Shown one piece after another: positions 36,801 through 48,742 of a stretch of 64,000 nt of DNA (positions within the stretch are counted from its first letter, which is position 1; each line of letters starts with the position of its first letter). The translations under genes and the position numbers were made by a program. This DNA is from Plasmopara viticola (Eukaryota; Oomycota; Peronosporomycetes; Peronosporales; Peronosporaceae), in NCBI GenBank assembly GCA_001695595.3, contig MBPM02000143.1:1-64000 (forward strand), written 5' to 3'. The notes under the pieces are model-generated. The model worked only from the letters and a program-made list of their open reading frames with translations, searched no databases and was not told the origin of the DNA.

Positions 36801-37795
36801 ATTCCAGAAAAAACTTAAGGGTGTAAAGACCCACCGTCAAAACTTATACCGAAAAGAGGAGTGTGGTATGAGGTAATTCACGCTAAGCATAAAGCAGTGT
36901 ATAACCAGGCAACTTTTACTACTGAGAGAGAAGTGTGAGCTCATAAATAGCTTTTTCGCCAAAGGCAATGATAGATCAATTGAGGCACTCATAATTTTTG
37001 CACTCGTCTTCGACCTTCTGTGTGAAAAAAGAGGAAAAAAGAATTCTTTATACCCACAAATAACTGTACAATGCAACGATACCCCATATCAATTAAGGAC
37101 TTGCTGCTTAACAAAGTGCCTAAAAAAATCGGAAGTTCATTAACTTTTCCGGTTATTCCTAGGCTAACATTTCCGCTCCGACAGTAAACCCAAAACATAA
37201 ACGTTGGTCATGGTTCTCATGGTACTTACACATCCAGACGACTTTGCCGTAGTGTGTAGGCTAATCGATGCTCGACAACGAACGAAGTACACAGTGAGGT
37301 ATTTTAAATGCTGGATGGCGGAGAAACTAACGATCTGGACCAGTGAGCGGTGCGGAGGGAACTGCGGTGAATAAAGCCCAAAAATTCGCTTAAAACAGTC
37401 GCACTTGTGTAGCTATAAAAAAGCTTAAATTGCGGGTGAATCTCTGCTTGAGTTTTGACGAAGTGCTTGGGGGGTATATTACACAATGCACTGGATTTGG
37501 TAGATGGCTAGTCTTAAATTCGAACGATTTTTCCCTCGTGGCTGCTAAATATCCATGCTTTGGGAAAGATAAGTGGCGCCAATATTGACGTGTGCGATAG
37601 AAAGTGACTGTCCTTTTGGTCTAAGATTTTGCAGGGACTATTTTTTTGGTATTTTTCACAGCGATACCGATATAAACTAATAGAGTGTCTTACCTCCTTT
37701 CAAATAAAATACCCTCGTAAACTTAGTAGTCAAGGTCAATATTAGATAACGTTCCGTCCCAATCATATAACTCCTCAAATCTCACCAAGAGAATC
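33851..37795. other. gene-poor region upstream of eIF2D
   Basis: Almost 4 kb of AT-rich DNA. ORFs at 33,866-34,132 (+), 35,834-36,016 (+) and 36,837-37,198 (-) are short and do not match families I can name. Fragments around 34,500-34,680 look like an old decayed coding region. The last few hundred bases hold the eIF2D promoter. Confidence 0.4.
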
Positions 37796-39613
37796 ATGTT
37801 CGCTAAGCCAACAAAAGTAAGCGGCAACGTGCTGCTCAAGAACAAGGACGTCAAGAAGCTTCGTCGTGATTTGGCCGAGTGTTTTAGTAGCACATGCAAT
37901 GGCTCTAACGACGGCAATGTAAAGGAGCTGCTAGCTTCTAAGACCGCCATAAAAAAGATAAGCTTCCAGGCACCGTCCCGAGTCGTCGTGTATGCCTCAG
38001 AGGAGACAAGGGAGCCACTGGTATTCGACACATCTGGCAAAAGTGACTTTTGCTTCAGTGTCTATGCACTATGGCGTTTCTCAGCGTTGCTGCCGCCGTT
38101 GGTGGTGCATGCGCCAGTGAGTGAGTTCGTGCTAAGAGGTGCCGACGTGATGTTGCCTGGTGTTGTGTTTGCGTCTGAAGAGCAGCTTCAATCGTTGCGC
38201 AAGGGAGAGATACGAGCAGTATATGCACAAGGCAATCCTTGTGCTATTGCAGTGGGTGAGGTTCTTGTGGATGCGGCAGAAGTGGAACGAAGTGGCAGAA
38301 AGGGACGAGCATTGAAGCTCTGGCACGTTGTGGGAGACCAGTTGTGGAAAATGGGGCCGCAGTCACTGCCCAATGATGGATTTGTAGAGGGTAAAGTATT
38401 GCCCATCAAAGAAGTGGAGGAAGATGCTGGTGTGACGCTGGAATCAGTGACGCTGAGAGAGGAAAAGGAGTCGACAGGTGTGCAGGATGTGACAAAGGAG
38501 CAAATGGACAGTTATTATGTAGCAGCTTTATTGCAGGCGCTCAAAACAGCCAAAATTCGCGAGAAAGATGTGCCTATGCTGGTCAGCTCCTTTCATGCCA
38601 ATGTGCTGCTGCCATGTCGTCGTGCTGGCATATCGCTGAATATCAAACACAGTTCATTTAAGAAATTGTCAGTGTTTCTGAAGGCTATGGAGGCGCATGG
38701 ACTGCTGGCTGTTGCTGATAACGACGGTATTCAATCGGTTACAGGCATTGACAGACGCCATCCGTACGTATCCTTAATCATTCACTTTTCACGGCATCTA
38801 CGTGGATGTTGACCACTACTTATATCTGGCTGCTATATCAGAGATGTGCTATCACACCATCCATATCATACTGACGAACAAGCACACCTGGAAGAGCAGG
38901 CCGCTACAAACATATGTGCTGGACCTTGTGCGTTTGTTCCCGGTCAATATGCTCCCGAAGTGGAGGAAAGCATCGGGCTGTCGCCTGCTCTCAAGGCTCT
39001 TATTTCGTCGATTTTGCCCGGTGCTTCTACTCCGGGCCAGCCACTGCGAAAATACTGGTCGTCCCCTGAAATTCGGGACTTGGTCACTCAGTACGTTGAA
39101 AATCAAGGACTGGTAGATCCAAGAAATAAAACGTACGTGCAGCTAGATGGCCCGCTTACAGACGCGCTGTACGGCAAAAAAGCACCTGTGGATGGCTATC
39201 CTGACCATATGTCCCGACCAGAAATGTTGAGTTTACTGCTGTGTAAGTGTACGCACTACCACCGAATTAAACTTTTTCCGACTCATGCTGCGAAGTTTCA
39301 CGGTGGCAAGTTTCAACCGATTACGATTCACGTCGGAAAGCTTAAGCGCCGAAATAATGTTACAGTCACTCATGTTGCCTTTTATCAGCAATTCGGTATT
39401 AATGGTGCGACGTTTGCTAAGGAAGCACAGAAGATGTGGGGTTGCAGCGCTACTGTACAGATGTCCGAGGACAAAAGCAAGGGTGAGCAGATTGAGATTC
39501 ATGGTCACATGGCTACTGGTGTGGTGGACTATTTGGCCAAACAGTATCGCATCAATGCAAAGTATTGTGTAGTGACGTACGGCAAGGATGTCAAGGCCAA
39601 GAAGAAAAAGTGA
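37796..39613 (+). CDS. EIF2D: eukaryotic translation initiation factor 2D (ligatin)
   Basis: Exons 37,796-38,763 and 38,842-39,613, joined by a 78-nt GTACGT..CAG intron with a GTTGAC branch-like site. The intron is a multiple of three but contains an in-frame stop. Product 579 residues, close to the animal protein. N-terminal MFAKPTKVSGNVLLKNKDVK and a PUA-type region (LRGADVMLPGVVF, AIAVGEVLVDAAEV) lead to a SWIB/MDM2-like segment, then a C-terminal SUI1/eIF1-like domain (ITIHVGKLKRRNNVTVTHVA) with a Lys-rich tail. eIF2D delivers Met-tRNAi to the ribosomal P site without eIF2-GTP and helps recycle 40S subunits. Stop lies 38 bp from the convergent PGAP1 stop. Confidence 0.93.
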
Positions 39614-39651
39614 TTTGCAATTTTACAAATGAGTGCTTTAAACGAGATACT

Positions 39652-42426
39652 TTATGATGAAGCAGACGCTTCGTCTATTGGCAGCGATGGAGCAGACGAT
39701 GTTTTTGATTTGCGCTTCTTCTTCTTTTTGCTTCGAACGGTGAATTCACTGGTGGCAGGAGTTGTACTGGCATTTGTGGAAGGCGTCATATTAGTGGTAG
39801 TAGTGGTTGACTTGATTTTGGAATTGTTTTTGGCCTTTTTCTTCTTGATTGATCGTTTGCGCTGTTCGTTCTCGATGCGTTGAGCTTCAACGGGATGACG
39901 AAGCATCGTGTGGTAGATTATTAACGCGAACACACACAGAGGTGTGAGATAGAATGACATGTGCACTCGGTGCAAGCCGTACGTTGCTTGAATCGCAGCG
40001 CAAATCTGAAATGTCATGGGCACAAGAGCATGCATGGCCAACTCTACCTTGCTTTGTTCTAAAAAATCTTGATATTTTGCAGCCTCCTGGTAATTTCCAT
40101 TGCCACCTCCACACAGCCGACACGATCTGACACAAAAGTCGCAGAAATTTCGCGAGCTTTGAAACCGATAAACGCAATCGCAAGTGACAACACGGAACGT
40201 TGGACCAACGTACACCATCTCTCTTGATGTACCTGCCACTACACGGCAAGTCGTTTGGTCAGCGTACTCCTCAAGTACACATCCAGGACCTCCGTCTTCG
40301 AAAATGCACTTTGGACAATTTTCAGCTGTAATTTTAACAATGCTTGCCGAACTATTCAGTGTTTTGCCGTACACAGACGCAGCATCTTGACCTGATGAAG
40401 CTTCAAAGAATGCCGTCGGAGGTAGTGGAACCATACTGTCAAGCGACAGACTGATGAGATACGTAAACATGCTAAGAATTATAACATGAGATCCACCCTC
40501 CATCAGCAGATCATTAGAAAGCTCCAATGGCGGGACTCGCACGACACCAATAAAATACGCCACTTTCCCTACCCAAGAAAGTGTCGATAGCCACATTACA
40601 GCAAATAGCGAGTGCTGCATGTGTTGCTGATCCGACGTTACATGATTGTTTCCACCCAAAGCGAGCAAGAAGAGAACAAAGACGATGAAGGAAGCCAGCA
40701 CGAGTAATCCTAGTAGTTTCGAAGACTTCATGGATGGCGAATTTACTTGCCCCACAAGCTGCACAACAACGTGAATAATGACGATTAACATCCAACGGCG
40801 AAGTTTAAGTCGATCAGCGATGTTCTTTAACTTTGACATGACAGGCCCTACGACAAAGCGTTGTAATACCGAAAAAATGGTCGCGAGCGCGTACAACAAT
40901 CCTAGCACATAGGCGTAGAGAAAGAGGGTCTCGGTAGCCTTTGTGGTAACAGCCCAAATGTCCATATTCTGCCAATTGAGCATAAGCTTGCCATAGCCAA
41001 AGCAAAATACCGTAGCCGCAGTCAGTACAGTCAAAACTGCAACGCTGATTGTAGTGCTTTTGCTTGTCCCAGGTTTCACAGCACTAATAACATTCTTGAG
41101 GGAAGCAGGAGCATGTGCTGCTGGGTTCAGCATCGACATGAACGAAGGAAAGGTTTCCTGACTCGGGGCTTGAGGTGACGAAGTCGACTGCAGATTGAAT
41201 CGACTCTGCCACTGCGCGACTTGTGCGTACAAAATTTGTAGAGTTACGGCATACATGATCACAAACACTGTCGAGAGTCTCGTGCGCAGCAATGTAGTTA
41301 AAATTTGCGGGAGGACCAACGCATATTTAGCATACTCGTCGGGGTGATAGCCGGCTTGCACGTACACGCGGTGCATCAAGTCGATTGCACCTATTTTCGT
41401 CGCCAAATCTGGTTCACCAAACAGTGCTCTCTTTGCAACCTCGAGTCGTACGCTAGGATCACTCACAAGCTCTCGCGTTTCAAGGTCTATGGCTTTGTAC
41501 AAACTTTCAGCCACAGCCTTTAGCAATTGATAACACCAAAGCAAGCAAAAGTGATCAATTGACGTCTTGACCGTCGGAATCGCAGACGCTAGCGCCACAA
41601 AAGCCCGCGACGAGTTCGCCACGGTATCTACACCGGTCAGCGACGTCTGCACAAGAATATCCTTATGGCCACCTGCAATCGACACGTACACCACATCGTC
41701 CTCTTTACCCTTGTTTAAATGCATTCTATCATAAATTGCATTCATGGCAGCATCAAACGGAAATGAAGGATTTCCATATGGCACTCCAAGAGCCACAACA
41801 TGTTGGATCGATTTCTTCTTGTAATTGGGCAAAAAGGCCGCCGTGCGAGCCACGATGCCACCCATGGAGTGAGCGACAATGATGACATTGTTTGGAAGGA
41901 CAAATTGCTTCGTGCTCTTCTTATTCTGCTTCCTGTACTCCTTTAGTATTGATCGTACCACGTCATTAAGGTACGCGGCCTGGTCCGTAATGAAGTTGCC
42001 ATTGAGACCCGTGGGTTCTTCGTCTAAGTCGAGCGCAAAGAGGTCAAAGAGGGTCTCATTCGTGTCCCAAAGGTGCCGCGATAGTGAGCGTGCTTGTTTG
42101 TAGCTTCCCATGTGACCAGGCACAAACAGCACGGGGATACCCGAGAGTGAAGTACGCGCGAATTTCATGTCAACGCGGTATAGTTGATACTTGATGTGTG
42201 ACGGAGCCGATCGCCACGAGACAAGCGAGTACACGGGCCAAGACCACGTCATTTCGCACGCAGACTCATACTTTTTGGTGGAAACAATATCAATCATGTA
42301 TAGACCCATTAGAATAGCGCTCAAGAGTGCCAGCAGAGGCAGGAGTAGCCGCTGAGCTGCCATTCTTAATCTTACGACAATATTAGTGGCCCACGTGGAA
42401 AATAAGAGCGCTATATATTTCATCAT
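39652..42426 (-). CDS. PGAP1: GPI inositol-deacylase PGAP1/Bst1
   Basis: 924 residues, intact, no intron. An ER-membrane lipase-fold hydrolase that removes the acyl chain from inositol of GPI anchors so GPI proteins can leave the ER. A hydrophobic N-terminal anchor (about residues 25-45) precedes the PGAP1 signature IPVLFVPGHMGSYKQARSL and the nucleophile elbow VAHSMGGIVAR (Ser near residue 187, about 41,866). Asp/His partners are expected further on. The C-terminal half has about eight hydrophobic membrane segments and ends in a Lys-rich tail. Met22 (42,363), directly before the anchor, is an equally plausible start. A Cys-rich insertion around 40,080-40,300 (CPKCIF, CDCVYRF, CDFCVRSCRLCGG) looks like a zinc-binding loop. 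Confidence 0.92.
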   Translation of the reverse strand: MMKYIALLFSTWATNIVVRLRMAAQRLLLPLLALLSAILMGLYMIDIVSTKKYESACEMTWSWPVYSLVSWRSAPSHIKYQLYRVDMKFARTSLSGIPVLFVPGHMGSYKQARSLSRHLWDTNETLFDLFALDLDEEPTGLNGNFITDQAAYLNDVVRSILKEYRKQNKKSTKQFVLPNNVIIVAHSMGGIVARTAAFLPNYKKKSIQHVVALGVPYGNPSFPFDAAMNAIYDRMHLNKGKEDDVVYVSIAGGHKDILVQTSLTGVDTVANSSRAFVALASAIPTVKTSIDHFCLLWCYQLLKAVAESLYKAIDLETRELVSDPSVRLEVAKRALFGEPDLATKIGAIDLMHRVYVQAGYHPDEYAKYALVLPQILTTLLRTRLSTVFVIMYAVTLQILYAQVAQWQSRFNLQSTSSPQAPSQETFPSFMSMLNPAAHAPASLKNVISAVKPGTSKSTTISVAVLTVLTAATVFCFGYGKLMLNWQNMDIWAVTTKATETLFLYAYVLGLLYALATIFSVLQRFVVGPVMSKLKNIADRLKLRRWMLIVIIHVVVQLVGQVNSPSMKSSKLLGLLVLASFIVFVLFLLALGGNNHVTSDQQHMQHSLFAVMWLSTLSWVGKVAYFIGVVRVPPLELSNDLLMEGGSHVIILSMFTYLISLSLDSMVPLPPTAFFEASSGQDAASVYGKTLNSSASIVKITAENCPKCIFEDGGPGCVLEEYADQTTCRVVAGTSREMVYVGPTFRVVTCDCVYRFQSSRNFCDFCVRSCRLCGGGNGNYQEAAKYQDFLEQSKVELAMHALVPMTFQICAAIQATYGLHRVHMSFYLTPLCVFALIIYHTMLRHPVEAQRIENEQRKRSIKKKKAKNNSKIKSTTTTTNMTPSTNASTTPATSEFTVRSKKKKKRKSKTSSAPSLPIDEASASS

Positions 42427-42492
42427 GCCATAAAGTTTACTTAAAATTAGGACAAATTGTTAAACTCACCGCACTGAGTCCTCTGGGACAGG

Positions 42493-43845
42493 GACAAGGC
42501 ATTTCGAAAAAACATGGTTATGCATTTCTAGGAGAGCGATCTAAATTGCCTCTTGCATTGCTGCTACGTGCTCTTCAGAGAGCTAAAGGCCCTAGATTTG
42601 TTCGAAAAGTGTTGCCTTGATGATGGATACCATCAATTTCCTCAACTTGTGACTAGTTTGCAAGTTTTATTGCTTGCAGGAGAGAAACTGTAATAACTGA
42701 AAGATCTCAAAAATCGCCGAGAGGAACGGTTCTCTTTCACTCTACATCTGATTGCCAAGACACAAAATTTTCCGATGACTTGTCGCTCGGGTGAGTGTCC
42801 AGTTGGTAGGCTTCATGCTACGAGCAAGCTTACCGTTATAGAAACTTTAAGGAATGACGACAGCTCCCCATTCATGGTATATTTTGCCTTTTTGGCGCAA
42901 TAGGCTTCAATATAATACGCAGATTTTGTAGCACTGGCCATACAATGCCTAATTGGACGACGCCTTTTGCCTCTCGGATAGTACACCTATATAATTCTTT
43001 AATTGAGGTCATATCGGATCCTAAAGTTTGCTGAATTGAGGTGCAACGTACGCTTCCTAGAAGGTGATCCGATGCAAATTTGTTTGAGACAAAGGTCGAA
43101 GTCGTGGCTTGTTGATCTGTAAGCACAACACCTCTGAGACAATGTCGGCTTTTGAGTCAGCCAAAATTCAGCTTAAAAGCTTTGGTCCTTTAAGGCCCAA
43201 TGACTCTGACGCCTCTGCAATGCCTCCACTCCAAGAGCATTTACTATGATATGGCGATAAAGTATTTGGTAAATGAATGCTGACAATAAGGTTTCTAGTC
43301 AGCCAGGGGGTCTATCATGGCGTTTAAACATCGATTTCTTTTCGCATACCTATTTTCTTGTAGCAAAGCTATAGTGCTTGCTCTTTGTGTTTCTCTTCTC
43401 ACCTGCAATCATGTGCTATTCACTTTGTTTTGCATACCTACGCAACCCACTTGCTTAATTCTCTTCTCGCTTAGTGGTGCTGTTTGATTTATCCGTCAAA
43501 GATTCTTATCACTGTGCCGAATGAATCGCTTGTAAGAAATTGTTACCTGTCGTAAAGGTTCACCTGGAGAATTATATCGCCCACAGCGCTTATATCAGCA
43601 TTTTTGACAGCCAATGGTACTAGCAGAGCTAAATTAGCCACCCAGGAATACTTATGCGGTCTCCTGACCTTAACGACGCGTCTTCTGCCAGCGATGTTTT
43701 AAAGTCTTTAAGTGAGACGAACGTCAGCTTTGGTTGAGGCGGATACGACTCACGAGTTTACTTCACCGCAGTTAAAACAGCGATGTTGCTATGCTTAGCA
43801 ATACTTGAGTAGGACGCAAGTCGGCAGGTCAATGGCGTAGATTGA
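42493..43845. repeat. degenerate dispersed repeat, copy B
   Basis: Partner of 16,720-17,900 in the same orientation (anchors listed there), diverged and with independent insertions; it has about 320 bp near 43,460-43,780 that copy A lacks. No coding capacity. It sits just upstream of PGAP1. Its unit could be a long, old LTR; ends are not defined. Confidence 0.58.
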
Positions 43846-44643
43846 TCGATTTGCGTGAAATGCTGATAATATCACATTTTACGGTGTTTAAATGGAAAGG
43901 ATCAATTTGGAGGAAAAGAATTTATCCAATGAATATGTAAACACCACCGATGCATAGCATATTGCATTAATCTTTGTATCAAACATCTGATATACTTGTT
44001 TGCTTTCATAGCTTTGAAAGTCAAATTACAATTTGTGCTCCGAGCCTTCGCGAGTTTTGAGTTTGGATTAGTGAGGGCTTAGAAAAGTAGATTTGGTTGA
44101 ATTATCTGAAATAAGGTGAAGATCAGGTTCATTGATTTGAGAGATTGTAAAAAAGTCTCTCATTGGACGGGGCTTGGCAAAATGAGTAGCTTATGTTTCG
44201 ATTATGGTAGGGATGGGGATCAACAAGTGTGATTAGATTAGGTGCAAATGGCGTCTTAACAAGGTGTACTATGGTGAGGCCATTTGCGAACAAGGCTCCA
44301 AACAACGCCTCCTTCTTCAGATCATAAAAGCCAAAAGCAGAGCATACAGTGCTGTCACTTGATGAGAGAAGTCGTACGATCGAACTTGAAGTCGATAAGA
44401 CATTCCAGATGTACATAGATATGGAGTTGACTGATGAGCGCTGAATGATGTGATGAATCTTGCACAAAAGTAGTCCATATTGTCGTTCAGTAAACAAATA
44501 CTCACTAATTCCAGTCTTTGGAGCTATCAAATGCAATCAAAGACTGACCTTTGTGATAAAGCAGCAACGTTCTTGATATGCGACCGGATTTGTACCGCAG
44601 ATGTTCATAAAATCTAAAATTCATGCCGGTTTAGCTACTGATA
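43846..44643. other. intergenic, left flank of copia element
   Basis: About 800 bp. The longest ORF (44,129-44,536, minus strand) has no recognised domain. No other feature seen. Confidence 0.4.
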
Positions 44644-44648
44644 GTATG
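44644..44648. repeat. target site duplication of copia element, left
   Basis: GTATG here matches GTATG at 48,890-48,894, directly outside the two LTRs. Five bases is the usual copia target duplication. Confidence 0.8.
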
Positions 44649-44795
44649 TGTTGAGTAGAAAGTAAAAACCGAAGTGAATATAGTTATCTCGATTAATGAA
44701 CGGCTAACATTATGTAAATACTTGCTGTGACGTACTCGTAAACACTGTGACACAATCCGCCTGTTCAACATGCATTTAGCGGTGTAATTTCAACA
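44649..44795 (-). repeat. copia 3' LTR (147 bp)
   Basis: Begins TGTTGA and ends TCAACA, a perfect six-base terminal inverted repeat. Homologous over its length to 48,743-48,889, with shared blocks AGAAAGTAAAAACCGAAGTG and CCGCCTGTTCAACATGCA. Because the element is coded on the minus strand, this is its 3' LTR. It differs from the other LTR at many positions, so insertion is old. Confidence 0.88.
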
Positions 44796-44798
44796 ATT

Positions 44799-45360
44799 TC
44801 ACTCACCACTGATGCTGTGTGTGCTTTGGTGCTGACTTGATATAGATTTGGAGGCTTCGCGCAGATACTTCAGGATCTTGGTTCCAAGTGCATTCGTCAG
44901 CATATCTGCAAGCTGACTCTTCGTGTCGATATAATCGAGATTCAACAGTTTTTCTTGCACGTTCTCACGAATAACATGGTGCTTGAAGTCCACATGCTTC
45001 GTCCTAGCATGGTATCCGGCATTATTGGTCAACGCAATGGCACCTTGGTTGTCTTCCCACACCTGTGTTCCTTCAACTTGCTTGTGACCCATGTCCTTTA
45101 GCATTGCCCGCGTCCAAAGAACTTCTTGTGTGCATAACCCGAGAGCGAAATACTCAGCTTCCGCTGAGCTCAGCACAACTGTTCGCTGGTACTTCGACTT
45201 GAATACCACTGGTGCGCAATCATTACCATAACTCCCGAGACCGAGCGTCTGTCATCCGTGTTGCTGCCCCAAACTGCATTTGAGTATGCATAAACCGCAA
45301 CGCTTCCACTTCCTTGGTAGACGATACCGATTTGATGCGTGGTCTTTAGTAACCGAACTA
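44799..45360 (-). pseudogene. copia RNase H domain, broken
   Basis: Open stretch 44,799-45,209 gives VLSSAEAEYFALGLCTQEVL, WEDNQGAIALTNNAGYHART and KHVDFKHHVIRENV, the standard copia RNase H motifs. It is joined by a frame change near 45,190 to the preceding segment (VAVYAYSNAVWGSNTDDRRS, usually starting Y-x-D-A-D-W; the first Asp is Asn here). Confidence 0.9.
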
Positions 45361-46350
45361 GCCGGATTGCTGCGCTCCTATGTTGTAGTCCCGGGCTCTC
45401 CAGAAACGTGGTAGCTGTGTCACCACGTAAACAATATCCGGCCGAGTGCATGTTATTATGTACATCAAGCATCCAATCAAAGAGCGATAGGGCTTTGACC
45501 GCATTGTCGACCGTCTCTCTTCCGTTGTTGGTGACTGATTTGACGACAACTTCAATCCTGATACGCATGGATTATCAACGCTCTTGGCATCTTGTTGATC
45601 GAAAAGCTTGACCACGTCGTCGATGTAGCGAAACTGTTTGATCAGTAATGTTCCAGCTGACCTGTCGTAATCAATTTCCATACCCAAAATAAATTCCGCC
45701 TTACTCAGCTCCTTCATCTTGAAAGCACTCTTGAGTACTTAATTTAGTTTTTTGTTGGTTTTTGCTGCGATAATCATGTCATTTACATATAGTCCAACGT
45801 AAGCAAAACCTTCTTTAGTGCTCTTGACATAAACACATCAATCGGCCCCACAACTCTTGAAGCTTTTCCTGACGAAGACACAAAGTATTGTCTTGTTCCT
45901 GGCGCTTGCTGCTTGCTTCAGTCTGTAAATGGCCTTGTTCAGTTGACATATGTATCCTTAAGCATTATCTACACCAAGCGGAACTTTCATGAAAACGTTG
46001 TCCGTCAACACGCTATCGAGAAAAGCCGAGTCGACATCCAGCTGTTCCATTTGATAGCTGCATTCAGCACATCCTGCGAGAATTATTCGGATAGTATTCA
46101 TATTGGCGACCGGGAAATTGGTCTCGAAAAAAATCGAAGTTATACTTCTGCTTGAAACCTTTCGCGATCAGTCGTGCCTTGTATCACACGATAGCGCCAT
46201 TCTGATCGCGCTTCTTGGCAAATTATCATCGTGATCCAATTGTGCGTTCAATCTTCCCTTGTGGCTTCAATGTCCACGTTTGATTCTCTCCATGAGTCCG
46301 AAGCTCAGCATCCATTGCTTCACGCCATTTTATTGCATCGTCGCTAGCCG
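45360..46350 (-). pseudogene. copia reverse transcriptase, broken
   Basis: Pieces in order on the minus strand: DAIKWREAMDAEL, QLDVDSAFLDSVL, LNKAIYRLKQAA, GFAYVGLYVNDMIIAA, MKELSKAEFILGMEI and PYRSLIGCLMYIITCTRPDI. Multiple stops; the catalytic YVDD box has Asp changed to Asn. Confidence 0.88.
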
Positions 46351-46499
46351 TTGCTTGAGCATACGTAGTCGGTGAGTCTGTATCATCGTCAATACTCAGG
46401 GCGTAGGAAAGAACGGCTTCCGCAATTAGTCCATCTTCGTCAATCCTACCACGCTTAGGGATCCGCAGGTCCTCGCTCCGTTAACTCAATCCTGTTTCG

Positions 46500-47514
46500 T
46501 ACAGAGCTTTCAGGCATTAGTCGCTGTACAGCGGCGCTTGGCGTACGATCCATATCATCCATCTCGATATCGGCGACTGTCTCTTCGACAGCTCCCATGG
46601 GATCGTCCGAAACTGGCTGTCGATCCTTTTGATGCTGAACCTTGACTTCATCACCATCCTCCATTGCTTGAACAATTGGTTTCGGCTTGAGAGCTTGCGT
46701 GTCGTAAATGCCGCCACTTCAACCTTGGCATTCTCCAAATCAAACAAGCGATAGCCCTTGACATTTTCTGCGTAGCCGAGAAACATACACTTGAAGCTCT
46801 TGGATTTTAGTTTGGTCCATTTTACATCGTCATTATGAGTGTAGCCTCGCGAGCGAAATACGCACAGGTGATCCATATGAGACTTCATCGTATAAGCTAA
46901 CTCGTACGGATTGATCTCAGGATGGACCGTATCGCCGGAGCGATTAATAAAATAGACCGCTGTATTTACCGCTTCCGCTCACCATTCCGTCAAAGCGCTC
47001 TTGTAGGGTAACATGGTGCGGGCCTTCTCCATGATTGTTCTGTTCATACACTCTGCCACTCGGTTTTGCTGAGGGCTCTATGGAACGGTTACACTGCCGT
47101 TCTGTTGACATATTTCAGCCACTTTCTTGTTTACAAACTCGGTTCCGTTGTCGGATCGCAAACACCTTAGTCGCGCACCCCACTGATTTTCGTGTAATGT
47201 CAGGAACTCTTTGAACTTACCAGCCACTTCACTCTTGCTGTTGATCAGAAAAGTGCAACATATCGTGAAAAATCATCCACAAACGTAAGAACGTACTTAG
47301 CACCACCCTTCGAGGAAGTTCTTGTTGGCCCCATGACATCTGTGAGAACACGCTCCAACACGCTTGTCGTCTTTGTCATCAAACGAGACAAAAACATTGT
47401 GACCGTCTGCTTGCCTTTCAAGCACCCAGAACATAGCTTTTCCATACTTTTCTTGATAACTCGGATACCATTAGTTTTGTGTTCTGATAAGCGCATCCTG
47501 CTGGGTTTCCCCAT
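46500..47514 (-). pseudogene. copia GAG-pre-integrase and integrase, broken
   Basis: A GAG-pre-integrase knuckle (CSGCLKGKQT) leads into the integrase core: VLTDVMGPTRTSSKGGAKYV with the first Asp, then CLRSDNGTEF with the second, then SPQQNRVAE with the Glu. The DDE set is present, but stops and frame changes split it. The C-terminal FRSRGYTHNDDVKWTKLKSK region follows. Confidence 0.88.
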
Positions 47515-47635
47515 GCGTGCATGCCAAAGCTCCCACTATTTCTCAGCCACGGAATATTCAACGATACATGCTCCTTCTTGCTCACAGTCAAGGAAATACG
47601 ACTTTTAACTTTTGCGCCCGACGCAATTGCTTTCT

Positions 47636-48040
47636 TCATGTTCCAGATGACGCATGACGAACACGAAATTCAACACTCATACCACGCTCCGCCAGCTTGC
47701 CAATTGACAGCAACCTTCTGTCGAGTTCGGGAATGTGCAGAGTTTCAACGATACAAATGGCCGTTCCATCCAAACCAGTCAGTTTTTCCGTGCCGGCTCC
47801 TTTGACGAGCAACTTCTTCCCGTCTGCAAACGTAACTTTGATGCTAGCTTCTAGGCCCATGTAATCAAACAAGTCCTTCCTGTGAGGAGTCATGTGGAAT
47901 GTTGCTCCATTGTCCATCAGCCATCCTGATAACTTCCCTTTACCAATAGCAAACACCATGTCGCTGTTGAATCTTTTACCGGCCAGACAGTTCCGCTTTA
48001 TGTGTCCAAACTGGTCACAGTTGAAGTTCTTGCTCTTGAA
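47636..48040 (-). pseudogene. copia zinc knuckle and aspartic protease, broken
   Basis: The end of a CCHC knuckle (QFGHIKRNC) precedes WLMDNGATFHMTPHRKDLFD, where the Ser/Thr after the catalytic Asp is Asn. It continues to LHIPELDRRLLSIGKLAERG. This is the longest clean open stretch upstream of the integrase. Confidence 0.88.
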
Positions 48041-48059
48041 TCCGCCGTTATTGCGTGGG

Positions 48060-48742
48060 GGACCACCCTTTGGTCCATTGTCCCATCCACCCTTGAATCT
48101 TCCACTATTTCCATTTCCGTTTACGCGAAACGCTTTTTCCGTAGCTTCTTTCCTCTGCAGCTTCTTTGATTATTTGAGCAGCTTCTCCTTGACTTCAATT
48201 AACGTAACAATCCTCGCATTTTCCACAATCGACGAAATCAAGTCATACTGAAGGTAGACTGCTGAGAAGTACCACTAGCTGGCGTGAATCATCAATTGGC
48301 TTTCCCGTAGTCTGAAGTCCCACAACTAGCTCATCAAAGAGCTTAGATGCTCTGCCATGCTTGTCCCACTTTCCATCTTAAACTCATGTAGTCGACGAGT
48401 CATCACCACACGATTGTGAAGAGTCGAGCAATTGTAGGATTTGTGGAGGGTTTCCCAAGCCTCTATAGTGCGCGTAGCCGACCGAGTCTTGGCCTGGTGC
48501 TGGATCTCAACGCCTTAAGCGATGATGCCTAGCACCTGGCATCATCAACCAGCCACGCTTCCGTGACGTCATTCTTTTCCTTGAAAGCCACGATGTGCCC
48601 CAGGAGACCCTTCCGCGCCATGGTCATCCTCATGTTGAAGTCCCAGTGGTAATAGTTACCACTTCCAAAAGGACTTCGGTGCGCTTGTTCATAGTGGGAG
48701 AGGACGTTGCTTGTGAAGGAAGGCTTGTTGCGGCTATTAAAC
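48060..48742 (-). pseudogene. copia gag, heavily broken
   Basis: Minus-strand frames yield NYYHWDFNMRMTMARKGLLG, KNDVTEAWLVDDA, GVEIQHQAKTRSATR and EAWETLHKSYNCST, as in UBN2-type copia gag proteins. Several frame changes and stops. Confidence 0.8.

Noticed and set aside
36837..37198. Minus-strand ORFs considered as copia gag-pol remnants
   Set aside because: A weak resemblance over about 25 residues only; no catalytic motif, so not annotated.
38852..39106. ORF antisense to eIF2D
   Set aside because: Shadow of a well-supported coding exon.
39629..39883. Plus-strand ORF of 84 residues overlapping the end of PGAP1
   Set aside because: Hydrophobic-looking product is the antisense of the Lys-rich tail of PGAP1; no motif or independent signal.
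44129..44536. 135-residue minus-strand ORF beside the copia element
   Set aside because: No domain, signal or homology I can recognise; in eroded AT-rich DNA.
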